A DNA stretch of 6,270 nt from Myxococcales bacterium. GTDB taxonomy: Bacteria; Myxococcota_A; Polyangia; Polyangiales; Houyiibacteriaceae. Shown one piece after another: positions 5,715-6,270 of the stretch; the first letter of the stretch is position 1; every line of letters starts with the position of its first letter. Below the pieces are notes generated by a model. It saw only the letters and a list, made by a program, of their open reading frames with translations, had not been told where the DNA came from and did not search any database. Both the position numbers and the translations under genes were made by a program. The stretch covers positions 1 to 6,270 of the forward strand of contig JAUXFZ010000155.1 of the NCBI GenBank assembly GCA_030622585.1, written 5' to 3'.

Positions 5715-5743
5715 AAACTAACAGCGAGGCCCGGGCCCGTCAA
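5715..5743 (-). promoter_or_regulatory. Candidate sigma-70 type promoter of the Fic gene
   Basis: On the minus strand TTGACG (5743-5738) matches the -35 consensus at five of six positions. After exactly 17 bases comes TAGTTT (5720-5715), which keeps the key TA....T of the -10 and is preceded by TGT (5723-5721), an extended -10. Transcription would start near 5708 with a leader of about 47 bases before the TTG. The spacer holds a perfect 10-base palindrome, GGCCCGGGCC (5728-5737), which could be an operator or just GC-rich chance. It lies in the 98-base gap behind the thioredoxin gene, so the Fic gene probably has its own transcript. Confidence 0.55.
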
Positions 5744-5759
5744 CCGTGGCCGATTCCAG

Positions 5760-6270
5760 CTAGTTAAGCGCGTCAGAAATGGCCCCGCGGAGCCTCATTT
5801 TGCTAGGAACGCCGGTCGACGCCCAGTGAACCAGGCCATCCGGTCCGACGATGAGGACGGTCGGCAGCATCTGGATAGCGTATCGTCGTTGAACCGTTCC
5901 GGCTCGATCGTGGAGGGAGGGAAATTGCGTTCCGAACGCCGCGTGAGCCGCTTGCAGGCGCTGTCGGTCGATCGGCTCGACGTTCACCGCATAGAAGGCG
6001 ACTCCCTGCCCGGCGAATTCCTCGTGGAGATCGTTCAGGATGGGGGCCGTCCGGCGACACGCACCACACCAGCTCGCCCAGAAATCGAGGACCACCACCT
6101 GCCCCCCGAGCTCCGACAGGGTGACTCTCGTGGGCCCTCCGGGCTCCGCCCCGGCCGCAACGGGAAGGGTCAAGTCGGGCGCAGGTTCGCCCATCAGCGG
6201 GGAGACATTGCCGCGAGTCATCCAAGCATAGATCGCGACAGCAACCATCGCGGTCACGAACCACTGACCC
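5760..6270 (-). CDS. Membrane-anchored TlpA-like thioredoxin (5' end probably beyond the window)
   Basis: The minus-strand frame ends at the TAG at 5762-5760 and stays open to the right edge. A GTG at 6257 could start a 165-residue product, but upstream codons GQWF continue the hydrophobic segment, so the true start is probably just outside. Numbering from that GTG, residues 1-13 lie in a membrane anchor that would place the domain in the periplasm. The thioredoxin fold of the AhpC/TSA-TlpA-ResA type follows: GEPAPDLTLP (23-32), LSELGGQVVVLDFWASWCGACRR (48-69) with active-site Cys64 and Cys67, YAVNVE (89-94) and the cis-proline loop MLPTVLIVGPDG (130-141; Pro132). Such proteins reduce disulfides in exported proteins or in cytochrome c maturation. 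The partner is not identifiable because the upstream genes are not visible. No terminator with a T tract follows it. Confidence 0.9.
   Translation of the reverse strand, partial: GQWFVTAMVAVAIYAWMTRGNVSPLMGEPAPDLTLPVAAGAEPGGPTRVTLSELGGQVVVLDFWASWCGACRRTAPILNDLHEEFAGQGVAFYAVNVEPIDRQRLQAAHAAFGTQFPSLHDRAGTVQRRYAIQMLPTVLIVGPDGLVHWASTGVPSKMRLRGAISDALN

Noticed and set aside
5700..5740. GC-rich palindromes as a terminator of the thioredoxin gene
   Set aside because: No T tract follows on the minus strand, and the palindromes sit inside the likely Fic promoter.

Overview
This is a GC-rich bacterial window (by eye roughly two thirds G+C) with tightly packed genes and many GTG and TTG starts. The look is that of a myxobacterial or other 'deltaproteobacterial' chromosome, or an environmental relative. 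That placement is an impression from composition and protein style, not a demonstrated fact. There are no RNA genes, mobile elements, CRISPR arrays or long non-coding stretches. The longest gap between genes is about 100 bases.

Layout. At the left edge (1-370, minus strand) lies the 5' part of a membrane protein resembling the membrane-anchor subunit of actinobacterial-type succinate dehydrogenase. A 62-base divergent spacer separates it from a plus-strand cluster: an ornithine cyclodeaminase/mu-crystallin family dehydrogenase (433-1410); a secreted protein kinase-like enzyme resembling animal four-jointed/FAM20 kinases (1461-2483); agmatine deiminase AguA (2480-3478); N-carbamoylputrescine amidase AguB (3475-4338); and a ThiE-type thiamine phosphate synthase (4331-4906). 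From the kinase to thiE every junction is a short overlap (GTGA, ATGA, and an 8-base overlap with a TTG start), so these four genes are very probably one translationally coupled transcript. A minus-strand Fic-domain protein with a degenerate catalytic motif (4903-5661) meets thiE tail to tail. Upstream of it, on the same strand, is a membrane-anchored TlpA-like thioredoxin (5760 to beyond the right edge).

How the genes work together. AguA and AguB form a complete two-step route from agmatine to putrescine, with ammonia and CO2 released. The upstream dehydrogenase/cyclodeaminase also handles a small amino acid (alanine or ornithine), so the left half has a nitrogen/arginine-family theme. ThiE makes thiamine monophosphate and has no obvious pathway link; it may simply share the transcript.

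The two most interesting genes are the putative secreted Fjx1/FAM20-like kinase, whose reading frame is coupled to the polyamine genes, and the Fic protein, in which the catalytic histidine position is tyrosine and most of the nucleotide-binding loop is altered.
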